Shown: positions 1-6,380, counted from the stretch's first letter. The stretch: DNA of 17,397 nt from Bryobacterales bacterium (GCA_003139735.1 PLGA01000082.1:5839-23235); one strand, 5' to 3'. A program made the numbers and translations. Notes: generated from the sequence alone by a model not told the origin.

Positions 1-838
1 CCGCCGTTATCGCCCAGGTATAGGGCAAAACGCCGCCGGCCGCCACAAAGTTGTGGCCGTACAGATTCAGCGTCAGACCCACCGGAGGGTTATTGCAGCC
101 GAGCGTCAGGGGAAAGGGGATTGTGACGATATCTAGCGCCGATTGAAAGAGCCGCACGTAGGGAGTTTCTAAAGTGACGATATCGAGCGCCGATTGAGAA
201 ACCTCAGCGTTTAAAATGGGCGCGCTGTTGAAAGAGCCGATGCTTGAAGCTGGCCCGTCTATTCCGGTCGTCGCGGTCCAGGTCGGGTTGACCGGAGCAG
301 CAACGGCTTGAACCTGGAATGCCAGGGCGGCGCCATAGTGGGTACCGGCGAGCCACGGAAACTGATCGGTGATTGCGAAGCCGGAATCTATAGAATACGT
401 CGCCGGGCCGCCGCCGCATCCAAGACCCACAAGCACCAATTCCCCGTTGATGCTGGGCGTAATGCTCCCCGGCTGAAGGGTGATGACCGCAGATCCGTTG
501 TCTACAGCCCCGTTTTGCTGATCGACCAGGCTCGAAAAGGTGCCGGAAAACGCCGCAAAGCAAACGACAGGATAGCCGAGGCCTACGACGGTGACCGTGT
601 GCGATGCGCTCGTGATCGGGTTGACGCAGTAGTACAATCTCGCGGTGAAACCGCCCTCGCTGGAAGTTTCAGCCGTCAGTTGGCTCCATATATTTCCCGC
701 CGAATCGGAAAAAGTGCCGCCAGCGGCGACGGCATACGCGGCCAGCAAAGATGCCCCAGTCGTGTCAATGGGGGATGTAATGACAGTCTCACTGGTCGAC
801 GAAGCCGCTCCGGTATGGGCGACAAGAGCGATGCTCAT
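1..838 (-). CDS. Phage structural/fibre-like protein with SQxALxIVT repeats and Ig-like segment (3' end cut by window)
   Basis: The frame is open from an ATG at 838 to the left edge, so at least 279 residues are coded and the C-terminus is missing. The first ~200 residues are small, beta-rich and Gly/Ala/Ser/Thr-rich (MSIALVAHTGAASSTSETVI...). The peptide QSALDIVT then occurs twice, separated by a short spacer (SQSALDIVTLETPYVRLF, then QSALDIVT). This resembles the VSQAALEVL-type repeats common in phage structural proteins. It is followed by YGHNFVAAGGVLPYTWAIT, which looks like the start of a He_PIG/Ig-type domain. The start overlaps the stop of the upstream LamG gene as ATGA and has no clear Shine-Dalgarno (SD) sequence, so translational coupling is likely. 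A virion surface or host-contact role is inference. Confidence 0.75.
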   Translation of the reverse strand, partial: MSIALVAHTGAASSTSETVITSPIDTTGASLLAAYAVAAGGTFSDSAGNIWSQLTAETSSEGGFTARLYYCVNPITSASHTVTVVGLGYPVVCFAAFSGTFSSLVDQQNGAVDNGSAVITLQPGSITPSINGELVLVGLGCGGGPATYSIDSGFAITDQFPWLAGTHYGAALAFQVQAVAAPVNPTWTATTGIDGPASSIGSFNSAPILNAEVSQSALDIVTLETPYVRLFQSALDIVTIPFPLTLGCNNPPVGLTLNLYGHNFVAAGGVLPYTWAITA

Positions 839-1851
839 GCGGTTACGACCGGCCCGATTCGCCTCGTGGGAATCTCCGCCAGCACCCAGGCCGCGCCCGT
901 CGCCGGGTCCACGTCGTAGGGTTGCAGCGCCATATTCGGCGTCACTGAAGGCGCCGTATTCACTGTCCCCGTGATCTCATTGAGTGAAGACGCGATGACC
1001 TGGGTTCCAGCCGTGTTCACGCTCGCCAAAAGCGAATGCTGAACAGCCAGAACCTCCGAGGCCGGCGGAATGCCGGTTATGGCGTGCAGGTATTCATCGA
1101 CCTGCCCCGGCGTGTTGCTTTCGACGTACTCCGCGATGTTCGGAGGGATTGTGTTGACCAGCGGGAAGTGCGGGCCGGCCACGCTCGGCGTCCACTGATC
1201 GGTCGCGGTATCCGCAAAGGGGACTTCCGCATAGATGCGTACCGCTCCCAGGAAATCGCCGTTTGGAGGCGTCGTGTCGCAGATATAGGTATCGTCGTGG
1301 AACGATCCACTGTAAGCAACGCCCAAAAGTTGCACGCCATTGATGAAAAGCCCCTGGTTATACCCCTGAGTTTGAACGTTGCTCAGGTTCACCACAACCA
1401 CTCCATTGACCCTGACAACCACCGAACCCGTAGGCCCCGCCGCCACGGTCACCTTGGCTTCGATATAGTTCCAGCCCATCGAAAGACAGACATTGGGAGC
1501 AGACGAGCCGATGAGCGTGTCTTGACCCGGGCTGTTGCGGTAAACCCCCACAGAAAGATCGTCCCCTATCGCGATCATGATCTGATAGTCATAGCCTCCG
1601 CCGGCCAAATCCATAAACTTGAAGGCGCGCGTGGGCAAATACAGGCCATTGGGGAAAAACGCCGTACCTACAATCACCGTGCTGAGATACGAAAATGCCC
1701 TGATCGGACCAAAGGTATTTGGTTGTACGTAAAGGCTTTGCGCCCCCGTCCGCACTGGGCTTGTAACGAGCACCGCCCCGTTCAGATTGCTGGACCATTT
1801 CTGCAAGGGGTCCGTGTAATTGTCGTAGGAGTCGCAGAAAATGAGCGCCAT
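835..1851 (-). CDS. LamG/concanavalin-like phage structural protein
   Basis: This 338-aa protein begins MALIFCDSYDNYTDPLQKW, a typical opening of phage proteins with a concanavalin A-like (LamG) beta-sandwich. The sandwich spans about residues 1-190 and contains the strand GSVVVRVNGVVVVNLS. It ends with DDTYICDTTPPNGDFLGAVR (residues 186-205), close to the DDxYICD...NxFLGDVRV signature I recall from many phage structural or tail proteins. The C-terminal third holds the WTPS, YVES and DEYLH elements usual in that family. The family is probably a glycan- or host-binding virion component. It is the first minus-strand gene beyond the plus-strand island, is preceded by a possible promoter, and is translationally coupled to the gene that follows. 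Confidence 0.8.
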   Translation of the reverse strand: MALIFCDSYDNYTDPLQKWSSNLNGAVLVTSPVRTGAQSLYVQPNTFGPIRAFSYLSTVIVGTAFFPNGLYLPTRAFKFMDLAGGGYDYQIMIAIGDDLSVGVYRNSPGQDTLIGSSAPNVCLSMGWNYIEAKVTVAAGPTGSVVVRVNGVVVVNLSNVQTQGYNQGLFINGVQLLGVAYSGSFHDDTYICDTTPPNGDFLGAVRIYAEVPFADTATDQWTPSVAGPHFPLVNTIPPNIAEYVESNTPGQVDEYLHAITGIPPASEVLAVQHSLLASVNTAGTQVIASSLNEITGTVNTAPSVTPNMALQPYDVDPATGAAWVLAEIPTRRIGPVVTA

Positions 1852-1858
1852 AAGCCTG

Positions 1859-1888
1859 AGTATACGCCCGGCAGCGGCTCCCCGCCAA
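1859..1888 (-). promoter_or_regulatory. Possible sigma70-like promoter for the LamG gene
   Basis: On the minus strand TTGGCG (1888-1883) is followed 18 bases later by TATACT (1864-1859). The predicted transcript would begin almost at the ATG at 1851, leaving little or no leader, and there is no strong SD there. The plus-strand island starts divergently at 1960, so a promoter is needed somewhere in this interval. The match is short and could be chance. Confidence 0.2.
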
Positions 1889-1959
1889 GACCCCGGAGAG
1901 CAGTTAGCAAGTACCGGAATAAGGAAAACCCCCGGCCTTCAGCCTGATACTCTGAACGC

Positions 1960-2088
1960 ATGAATACTCTTATCACCTTCACCGCAGCCTGCTTCATGTG
2001 CGCCTGGTTCCAGCGCAGATCCAACCGCCGGGTTCAGGAACGCATCAACGCAGCGCTGCTGACATTCCTGCATCTCGGGGGGAAGTAA
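1960..2088 (+). CDS. Small hypothetical protein, possible membrane or signal-anchor peptide
   Basis: A 42-aa ORF (MNTLITFTAACFMCAWFQRR...) has a hydrophobic N-terminal stretch of about 15 residues followed by a basic segment, as in a short signal-anchor protein. Its TAA is immediately followed by the ATG of the next plus-strand ORF, and the GGGGGGAAG at its 3' end would serve as that ORF's SD. Its own start has no obvious SD. The head-to-tail fit with the next ORF is the main support. I do not recognise a family. Confidence 0.4.
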   Translation: MNTLITFTAACFMCAWFQRRSNRRVQERINAALLTFLHLGGK

Positions 2089-2319
2089 ATGACGGCCCCG
2101 CTATCGTATGCAGAATGGCTGAAGTTGACCCCGGCACAGCTCTTGGAGCGGACCGCGCGCCGCAACTCCTGGAAGAGATTGACAGCATTGCGGCAATCAA
2201 GGATCAATCGCCGGATCGATGCGCTTTTAGCGGCTTGCGTAAACGGAGGGCAGGCAACCAAAGAGGCTATCCAAAGGACCGCCTGCAAACAGGGCTGGGA
2301 GCCGAGGCCCCCGGCTTAA
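2089..2319 (+). CDS. Hypothetical basic helical protein of the plus-strand island
   Basis: This 76-aa basic, mostly helical protein (MTAPLSYAEWLKLTPAQLLERTARR...) starts right after the previous TAA, with GGGGGGAAG 4 bases upstream as a good SD. Its last 12 residues, ACKQGWEPRPPA, are encoded by an 85-bp repeat whose second copy gives exactly the same tail to the ORF ending at 2927. The two tail-coding differences between the copies (GGC/GGT and CCG/CCA) are synonymous, which argues that this frame is translated. The opposite strand also has open frames, but none fits its neighbours as well. Function unknown. Confidence 0.55.
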   Translation: MTAPLSYAEWLKLTPAQLLERTARRNSWKRLTALRQSRINRRIDALLAACVNGGQATKEAIQRTACKQGWEPRPPA

Positions 2320-2364
2320 GCCCGCCCTCCAGAAACAAGGATACACCCTCCGGGCCGAGGGAAG
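2280..2364 (+). repeat. 85-bp direct repeat, copy 1
   Basis: This stretch matches 2888-2972 at 82 of 85 positions, with a 608-bp offset. It contains the coding tail ACKQGWEPRPPA plus TAA, the perfect palindrome GGCTTAAGCC across the stop, and a small hairpin CCCTC-CGGGCC-GAGGG at its 3' end. Copy 1 lies between the first and second larger ORFs of the island. Confidence 0.95.
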
Positions 2365-2433
2365 TGGAGATGACGATTGGGGTTGGTGCTTGCGCGCATC
2401 TTAAAGCCCCTTCAAGGCGTATGATGGGCTTGT

Positions 2434-2817
2434 ATGCCCTCCATCTTTCTCAAAGCGGACCTGACGGCGCCGCGCTTCGTGGTCTACCTGATGGCGAATG
2501 GCCCGTTTTGCTCTCCGTTCTACGTCTGCCGAAACGGGGCGCTGACTGAAAAGGATGGGGAAGAGGTTCACCCTTACCGGCTTCAAGACGGCGTGATCTG
2601 CCACCATTGCACTTCCAAGGCGTCCTATGCGCGGGCGAAAGCCTTACTGCAACGGATTGGCGCGACTCTGCCGGCGCGGCGCACGCTTGGGCGGGGAAGT
2701 CTCAGGCGTACCGTTTCAGTGAGGCGGCGGCGTCCTGTATTCCGCTTCGTCAAGTGCGTGGCGGCTGAGATCGCAAAGGAAAAGGCGGCGCGGACGGCGG
2801 CAAGGGGGCAAGCGTGA
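2434..2817 (+). CDS. Hypothetical four-cysteine, arginine-rich protein
   Basis: A 127-aa ORF has cysteines in FCSPFYVC (residues 25-32) and ICHHC (about residues 55-59), a spacing that could bind one zinc ion. A very basic helical C-terminus follows (VRRRRPVF, then KEKAARTAARGQA). The N-terminus (MPSIFLKADLTAPRFVVYLM) is beta-like. A small nucleic-acid-binding protein is a reasonable guess but no family is recognised. The SD before the ATG is weak. The stop overlaps the GTG start of the next small ORF in the same GTGA arrangement used elsewhere in the window. Confidence 0.55.
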   Translation: MPSIFLKADLTAPRFVVYLMANGPFCSPFYVCRNGALTEKDGEEVHPYRLQDGVICHHCTSKASYARAKALLQRIGATLPARRTLGRGSLRRTVSVRRRRPVFRFVKCVAAEIAKEKAARTAARGQA

Positions 2818-2927
2818 GTTGGTCTGAAAGGGTATTCTGGCGCGCTGTTTTGGAGGCGGCAGGCGTTATTCGAGTTGTTAAGGTATTCGCCTGCAAACAG
2901 GGTTGGGAGCCAAGGCCCCCGGCTTAA
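2814..2927 (+). CDS. 37-aa hypothetical protein sharing the CKQGWEPRPPA tail
   Basis: A GTG start overlaps the previous TGA as GTGA, with AAGGGGG a few bases upstream as SD. The product is 37 aa: MSWSERVFWRAVLEAAG, then VIRVVKVF, then the tail ACKQGWEPRPPA. The tail is identical to that of the 2089-2319 product, while the N-terminal parts are unrelated. Two synonymous third-position differences in the shared tail suggest selection on the peptide. It is the last plus-strand gene and converges on the minus-strand gene ending at 2981. Confidence 0.5.
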   Translation: MSWSERVFWRAVLEAAGVIRVVKVFACKQGWEPRPPA

Positions 2928-2972
2928 GCCCGCCCTCCAGAAACAAGGATACACCCTCCGGGCCGGGGGAAG
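2888..2972 (+). repeat. 85-bp direct repeat, copy 2
   Basis: The second copy of the repeat at 2280-2364 has three substitutions and no gaps. Its 3' half fills the gap between the plus-strand island (stop at 2927) and the converging minus-strand gene (stop at 2981). The 3' hairpin keeps pairing because the A-to-G change turns a U-A pair into U-G. There is no U tract, so it is not a typical intrinsic terminator. Confidence 0.95.
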
Positions 2973-2980
2973 CCTCGGCC

Positions 2981-3631
2981 CTACGGTATCCCTGCCATCC
3001 AAACCGCTGGGGAAAAGACCGGCTCTGTCATAGACCGGAATGCATCCTGCGGCTGATTCCCGTAAGCCCAACTTGAGACGGAAGGATTCAGGGCCACAGA
3101 AGCGCCCATGAATGCGACGGAGAACTGCGCGGCAAGGGCGCCCGCCGGGATAGTCACCGTGGCTGGCCCCGTCGCGCCGTTCGGATACGCGAACACCTGC
3201 ACGATCAAATCGGCTGGCGTGCTCGCATTGAGGGCAACCGTGCAGAGCGTCTGAACGCAAGCCGCGCTTGCCAGCGGGCCAAAGATGCCAGTCTGAAGCG
3301 CCCCGCCATCCGCGGTGTATTCCCATTGCAGCGTCGTTCCGTCCCAGACGAACTGCCACGTAATTGCATCGCCCGTGCATGAGCCTGCCGAGAAGGCGTT
3401 GCACCAATTAAATGTGACCACCAACGAGCCGCCGCCGGCAGGCAGGTTGTCAATCGTATTGTGGACCAGCACCCAGGTCGGATTCGCCGGATACTGATAG
3501 CAGTACGTCTGGACCTGGGTCTGCGCGCGCTGGACGGCCATGCAGTACATCGCACCAACCTGGCCCGGGCCCACCGGCGTCTGAGCGACCAGCCCAGACG
3601 CCAGCAACAGCAATAGAACGGCTTGCTTCAT
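2981..3631 (-). CDS. Secreted six-cysteine protein, probably beta-rich
   Basis: This 216-aa protein has a clear signal peptide: MKQ, a run of leucines, ASGLVA, then QTP, with cleavage likely after Ala16. The mature part is Thr/Ser/Gly-rich and beta-like, with six cysteines (about residues 30, 44, 77, 85, 125 and 130) that could form three disulfides outside the cytoplasm. It starts 6 bases after the Ig-like gene, behind a purine-rich GAGGAGATAGGGGGA. It is the last gene of the long minus-strand series before the plus-strand island. It could be a virion surface protein or a product secreted from the infected host. No family is recognised. Confidence 0.75.
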   Translation of the reverse strand: MKQAVLLLLLASGLVAQTPVGPGQVGAMYCMAVQRAQTQVQTYCYQYPANPTWVLVHNTIDNLPAGGGSLVVTFNWCNAFSAGSCTGDAITWQFVWDGTTLQWEYTADGGALQTGIFGPLASAACVQTLCTVALNASTPADLIVQVFAYPNGATGPATVTIPAGALAAQFSVAFMGASVALNPSVSSWAYGNQPQDAFRSMTEPVFSPAVWMAGIP

Positions 3632-3636
3632 TCCCC

Positions 3637-4056
3637 CTATCTCCTCTGAGCGTTCGGAGGAGCCGGGGGAGGCGGTACCGGAGGAGCCGGGGATTCCGGC
3701 GTCTCAGCGATGGACATACCGGCAGGGCCGCCCGCCACGACGTCAATGGGGTTTCCCGAAGCCGGCAGCGGGCCGATGATCGTTCCGTCCGGATTGGTGA
3801 TGGTGGTACCCGCCGTAATCACGGCGCCGCTCACCAGCACGGGAGGCGTGGCCGGGGACACGTCGGCATTCAAGCCGTCCGCGCGTCCTACGACCACCAC
3901 GCCGGAATTGTTCGAATTCCAGACCGTGGCGATGCTCGCGCCAGCCTGAGAGGTTGTGGGGAGCCCCGCCGCGTCCACGAAGCTAATCGTGGCGAGCGCC
4001 TTGCCGGAATCCAAAAGCGTAAAGTCCAGTCCAACCGTTTTCACTTTCTGTTTCAT
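3637..4056 (-). CDS. Ig-like domain protein with proline-rich tail
   Basis: A 139-aa protein whose first ~115 residues read like one bacterial Ig-like beta-sandwich: KTVGLDFTLLDSGKALATIS, FVDAAGLPTT, VSPATPPVLVSGAVI, and PIDVVAGGPAGM near the end. Similar small Ig-like proteins with the closing phrase PIDVVAGGP occur, from memory, in phage and environmental bacterial sequences. The last 25 residues are proline-rich (PESPAPPVPPPPAPPNAQRR) and may be an extended linker. There is no signal peptide, so a virion decoration or fibre role is more likely than secretion. The SD is weak, and a gap of about 110 bases separates it from the HNH gene. Confidence 0.7.
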   Translation of the reverse strand: MKQKVKTVGLDFTLLDSGKALATISFVDAAGLPTTSQAGASIATVWNSNNSGVVVVGRADGLNADVSPATPPVLVSGAVITAGTTITNPDGTIIGPLPASGNPIDVVAGGPAGMSIAETPESPAPPVPPPPAPPNAQRR

Positions 4057-4082
4057 GTTTCGATTGTACGCCCTTCAGGACG

Positions 4083-4127
4083 AAAAGGCCCATACAAAAC
4101 CATTAGGCAGGATATCGGAAGGGCCTT
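4083..4127 (-). terminator. Possible long-loop hairpin followed by TTTT
   Basis: Downstream of the HNH gene on the minus strand, AAGGCCC (4127-4121) pairs with GGGCCTT (4091-4085) across a 29-base loop and runs into TTTT (4086-4083). The 7-bp stem and T run suit a weak intrinsic terminator. The long loop lowers confidence. It sits in the only sizeable gap (4057-4166) between the HNH and Ig-like genes. Confidence 0.35.
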
Positions 4128-4166
4128 GTAGGGCACGCCACAGAAGGGAAAATTGGGGCTTGCGGC

Positions 4167-4652
4167 TTAAAACGGGACGTCAGATGCCCCGCGCCGGCCT
4201 GATCGGCTGGAGGCGAGCTTCGAAGCGAACTCAGACCGCTTGTGCGCTGGCGTTGCCCGGATCATTGCTACCGCGTCCGAGGTCTTCATGGTCGAACTCA
4301 GGCCCGCATTCTTATCCGGGTACTTGTGCGGCCGGATGGCGCCCACGGCTTGCATCCACTCCCCCAGGTTCGTAGCGCCTCCGGACTTCGATGGATTGAA
4401 CTGGGCCGTCCGCTTGCCCATTCGCGCGCGTTTCAGCGCGTTACCGTGGAGCGTATTGCACGATCGGCACGTCCAGACCTTGTTCTCGGGCTCGTTGTGC
4501 GCCTCGTGGCCGTCCAAGTGGCCTACCATGATCTGCTTCTTCGATCCGCAGAACGCGCAGACCTTGGGACCAGATGGAGGCTCCGCATTCGCCCGGTAGC
4601 GATGCGCCCGGTCTGTCAGGTTCTCCCGAAAGGAAACGACCACCAAGGGCAT
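4167..4652 (-). CDS. HNH endonuclease-family protein
   Basis: This 161-aa protein has a zinc-bound HNH core: CAFCG (Cys32, Cys35), GHLDGHE (His45, His49), N-EPEN (Asn53, Asn57) and CRSCN (Cys62, Cys65). The C-terminal motif MIRATPAHKRSEFASKL (about residues 130-146) resembles the tail of a phage HNH-like family in which TPxxRRxEFA follows the nuclease. The ATG at 4652 is chosen over the longer open frame because GGAGG lies 7 bases upstream and the gene then begins 2 bases after the upstream stop. Such proteins cut or nick DNA in packaging-linked steps or as free-standing homing nucleases. No terminase gene is adjacent here, so the role is open. Confidence 0.85.
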   Translation of the reverse strand: MPLVVVSFRENLTDRAHRYRANAEPPSGPKVCAFCGSKKQIMVGHLDGHEAHNEPENKVWTCRSCNTLHGNALKRARMGKRTAQFNPSKSGGATNLGEWMQAVGAIRPHKYPDKNAGLSSTMKTSDAVAMIRATPAHKRSEFASKLASSRSGRRGASDVPF

Positions 4653-4654
4653 GT

Positions 4655-4903
4655 TCAAGCCTCCATCGCCATGGCCTCGCGTCCGGCGATCCATGCGCTG
4701 AAAGATAACGGCTTCGTGCGAACCGACGACCCGCCCCGCCAGTTTGGATTTCCGCTGCCCATATAACTCACGTGCTGGCAGGCTGCGGAACAGAACGTGC
4801 GTAAAGCGTATCCCCGGCGCACGGACTTGGCATCGTCGCCGGGGCAGACGTAGAACGGATTGCCACATCGTTTGCAGCCGCGATACGCCCCGTTTCGTCG
4901 CAT
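4655..4903 (-). CDS. Zinc-knuckle protein of the FCSxxC/NPxWRGG type, paired with the HNH gene
   Basis: This 82-aa protein has CKRCGNPFYVC (Cys10, Cys13, Cys20) and TFCSAAC (Cys38, Cys42), followed by GSGNPNWRGG. The C-C...FCSxxC...NPxWRGG order is familiar, from memory, as the N-terminal part of phage HNH endonucleases. Here it is a separate ORF ending 2 bases before the HNH gene, so the two may be a split nuclease or work together. The ATG at 4903 has only a weak SD, and the frame is closed immediately upstream (TGA two codons before). Its first 136 bases overlap the ORF at 4768-5043 in another frame. Confidence 0.65.
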   Translation of the reverse strand: MRRNGAYRGCKRCGNPFYVCPGDDAKSVRRGYALRTFCSAACQHVSYMGSGNPNWRGGSSVRTKPLSFSAWIAGREAMAMEA

Positions 4904-5043
4904 TCGGTGTCAGCCTGTTTCAGTGCCGCCAGCCGCTCCCGGCTCCACTTCGCGAAAGTATAGGTAGAAGCACTGTATTGGTTCCGGAGCTTACGCAGGG
5001 CTTCATCGTCTTCGGGTTTCAGTCTCGGGCGACCGCGGCGCAT
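4768..5043 (-). CDS. Small basic hypothetical protein, overlapping the zinc-knuckle gene out of frame
   Basis: A 91-aa ORF starts 4 bases after the preceding stop. Residues 1-50 (MRRGRPRLKPEDDEALRKLR, then a helical stretch ending ADTECDE) look like a genuine basic, helical, possibly DNA-binding segment. From about residue 51 to the end (TGRIAAANDVAIRST...) the sequence is low-quality and overlaps the zinc-knuckle ORF in another frame. The natural reading would be one protein joining residues 1-50 to the zinc knuckle, which would need a frameshift or a base error between about 4880 and 4905. I therefore trust the N-terminal half only. Confidence 0.45.
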   Translation of the reverse strand: MRRGRPRLKPEDDEALRKLRNQYSASTYTFAKWSRERLAALKQADTECDETGRIAAANDVAIRSTSAPATMPSPCAGDTLYARSVPQPAST

Positions 5044-5046
5044 GGC

Positions 5047-5229
5047 TCACCACACCCTGTGCATGTACCCGAAGCCGCCGCCAAAGGCTCCAAGTAGCCA
5101 GCAAATGAGCAGGATGACGACGATGGTTCCGAGGCTGATACCCGGCCCCCGGCCAGGATTCCAGAGGTTGCCGCCGAACCAACCGCCCCAACCAAAGAAC
5201 ACGAGCAGAAGCAGTATGAGCAGAAGCAT
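5047..5229 (-). CDS. Small membrane protein, two hydrophobic spans
   Basis: This 60-aa protein has two hydrophobic segments: residues 1-13 (MLLLILLLLVFFG) and about 32-48 (SLGTIVVILLICWLLGA), joined by a Gly/Trp-rich loop. The second segment recalls small DUF3309-like membrane proteins, but this is a weak likeness. It begins 4 bases after the previous gene, with GGGGAT about 9 bases upstream of the ATG. A holin or virion-membrane role is possible but unsupported by any motif. Confidence 0.65.
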   Translation of the reverse strand: MLLLILLLLVFFGWGGWFGGNLWNPGRGPGISLGTIVVILLICWLLGAFGGGFGYMHRVW

Positions 5230-5233
5230 GGCG

Positions 5234-5419
5234 TCACATCCCCAGGGCTTTTAGCGTCGGCCACTCCAGGAACACGGCAAGAAAGAAGACACCCCAGTAG
5301 AATGCAGCGCCGCCGTACCAGGGATAGCCAGGTGCGCCGGCCGGAACGCGCCACCACCAGGATTGACCGAGCGCCGCGATGAGCAGCAGTAGCAGCGAAA
5401 GAACAGCAAAGAACGGCAT
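5234..5419 (-). CDS. Small membrane protein, two hydrophobic spans
   Basis: This 61-aa product has hydrophobic stretches at residues 3-17 (FFAVLSLLLLLIAAL) and about 38-52 (AAFYWGVFFLAVFLEW). Between them is a Trp/Gly/Pro loop (SWWWRVPAGAPGYPWYGG). The SD AAGGAGAT is formed by the last codons and stop of the upstream gene (IKRR then TAG), 8 bases before the ATG, so expression is tied to that gene. Together with the next gene it forms a pair of similar size and topology. Confidence 0.7.
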   Translation of the reverse strand: MPFFAVLSLLLLLIAALGQSWWWRVPAGAPGYPWYGGAAFYWGVFFLAVFLEWPTLKALGM

Positions 5420-5424
5420 AGCAG

Positions 5425-5763
5425 CTATCTCCTTTTGATCCGAACCTCTACCCCGCCGCCCCGGTTGCGCGTGATCTTGACCGCACGGCAGGGGATGAAG
5501 CCCTTCGGAGCATTCCGGCGCGCCGGATTGTGCTTGACAGTTATCGAGACGTTGCCGCCCGACGTGGACGCGCCGCCCGTCGAAGTCGAGGTCTTGTTGC
5601 CCGCCGTCGTCGCCTTCGTGCTGGTCGCCGTCCGAGTCCGAGAGGCCGTTGAAGTCGAACCCTTCTCAGGAGCATTGCGGCGCCGCTTCGGAGCACTGCG
5701 CGCGCGCTTGCGCCATCCCTTCAGCGCTGCTTTCCGTCTGTCCGCTTTCGTCAATCGCGCCAT
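5425..5763 (-). CDS. Basic protein with Ser/Thr-rich linker and GFIPC-AVKITRNRG tail
   Basis: A 112-aa protein has three parts: a very basic helical head (MARLTKADRRKAALKGWRKR, residues 1-20, then RRRN), a low-complexity Ser/Thr/Gly linker (about residues 30-75), and a C-terminal module NAPKGFIPC followed by AVKITRNRG and VEVRIKRR. The same module ends the 8682-8975 product. The start at 5763 is preferred because AGAGAGGTAGAGG precedes it and the upstream gene has just stopped; an in-frame TTG further up lacks an SD. Composition suggests binding to nucleic acid or acidic lipid, which is inference. Confidence 0.75.
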   Translation of the reverse strand: MARLTKADRRKAALKGWRKRARSAPKRRRNAPEKGSTSTASRTRTATSTKATTAGNKTSTSTGGASTSGGNVSITVKHNPARRNAPKGFIPCRAVKITRNRGGGVEVRIKRR

Positions 5764-5777
5764 GCCTCTACCTCTCT

Positions 5778-6380
5778 TCACGCCGGCCAAGTGAACCCTT
5801 GAAACACCGACACCAACAGATTGGGACTCCCCGCCGAGATGCCATTGGGAGCGCCCGACAGCGGGTTATTCGTTGGCAAAAGCACCTTGGATCTGAGCAC
5901 TTGATTCGGCTTCAAGATCCACGGCTTGCGAAATGCCCACGGTACCCCGAAGCCGCCGCCGCCATACGTTCCCGTGAAGGCTCCCAGGGGCACCGGGATA
6001 AGGTTCAACCCCGGCAGCGGGTTCCCTTGCGGTGCCGGCGTACCTATCGGCTGGTCCGTGTCTAGGGTCCACAGAATGTCTTGATCCCCTGGGATGTAAC
6101 CCGAGCCGATGAAGTTTTGGATGACGCCGCAGAACGCAAAGAACATGCCAGAGGGCACGGTGTACTCCAGGACTTCGGTTAGGGTGTTGACCGCAGGAGC
6201 GAGGACCGAACCGCACGCAAAGACCTCTTTAGCCTCTTCGGAGGGCATGAGCCAGGGATACGGCCACTGATCGCGCCGCGATTGCTGGCGCCGGATCTTG
6301 TCTTGCGCCTTGACCGCTTCTGGCCCCGTCACCAGGCGCGGAGCGTTCTCGGAATTGCCATACGCGGCTATCAGCGGCAT
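5778..6380 (-). CDS. Beta-rich hypothetical structural protein
   Basis: This 200-aa protein has a short polar N-terminus (about residues 1-50) and then a beta-sandwich-like body: EVLEYTVPSGMFFAFCGVIQ, GSGYIPGDQDILWTLDTD, VPLGAFTGTYGGGGFGVP, KPNQVLRSKV and LLVSVFQGF at the end. The pattern of a pre-strand, 'P-G' turn and closing hydrophobic strand matches the other putative structural proteins in this operon. SD GGAGGTG lies 5 bases before the ATG and the gene overlaps the upstream one by 10 bases. It has no cleavable signal and no membrane span. A capsid or vertex protein is my inference. Confidence 0.7.
   Translation of the reverse strand: MPLIAAYGNSENAPRLVTGPEAVKAQDKIRRQQSRRDQWPYPWLMPSEEAKEVFACGSVLAPAVNTLTEVLEYTVPSGMFFAFCGVIQNFIGSGYIPGDQDILWTLDTDQPIGTPAPQGNPLPGLNLIPVPLGAFTGTYGGGGFGVPWAFRKPWILKPNQVLRSKVLLPTNNPLSGAPNGISAGSPNLLVSVFQGFTWPA

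Noticed and set aside
308..1947. Plus-strand open frames at 308-919 and 1036-1947
   Set aside because: They oppose the LamG protein and the repeat-bearing protein, which both show family-specific motifs on the minus strand.
2370..2549. Possible 59-aa plus-strand ORF with GTGGAG before its ATG
   Set aside because: Overlaps the four-cysteine ORF from 2434 in another frame and has no motif; the 2434 ORF has cysteine pairs and a coupled follow-on gene.
4880..4905. Programmed -1 frameshift site between the overlapping ORFs
   Set aside because: No X-XXY-YYZ slippery heptamer is present in the right frame, and no clear downstream structure was seen; an indel or separate starts are simpler.
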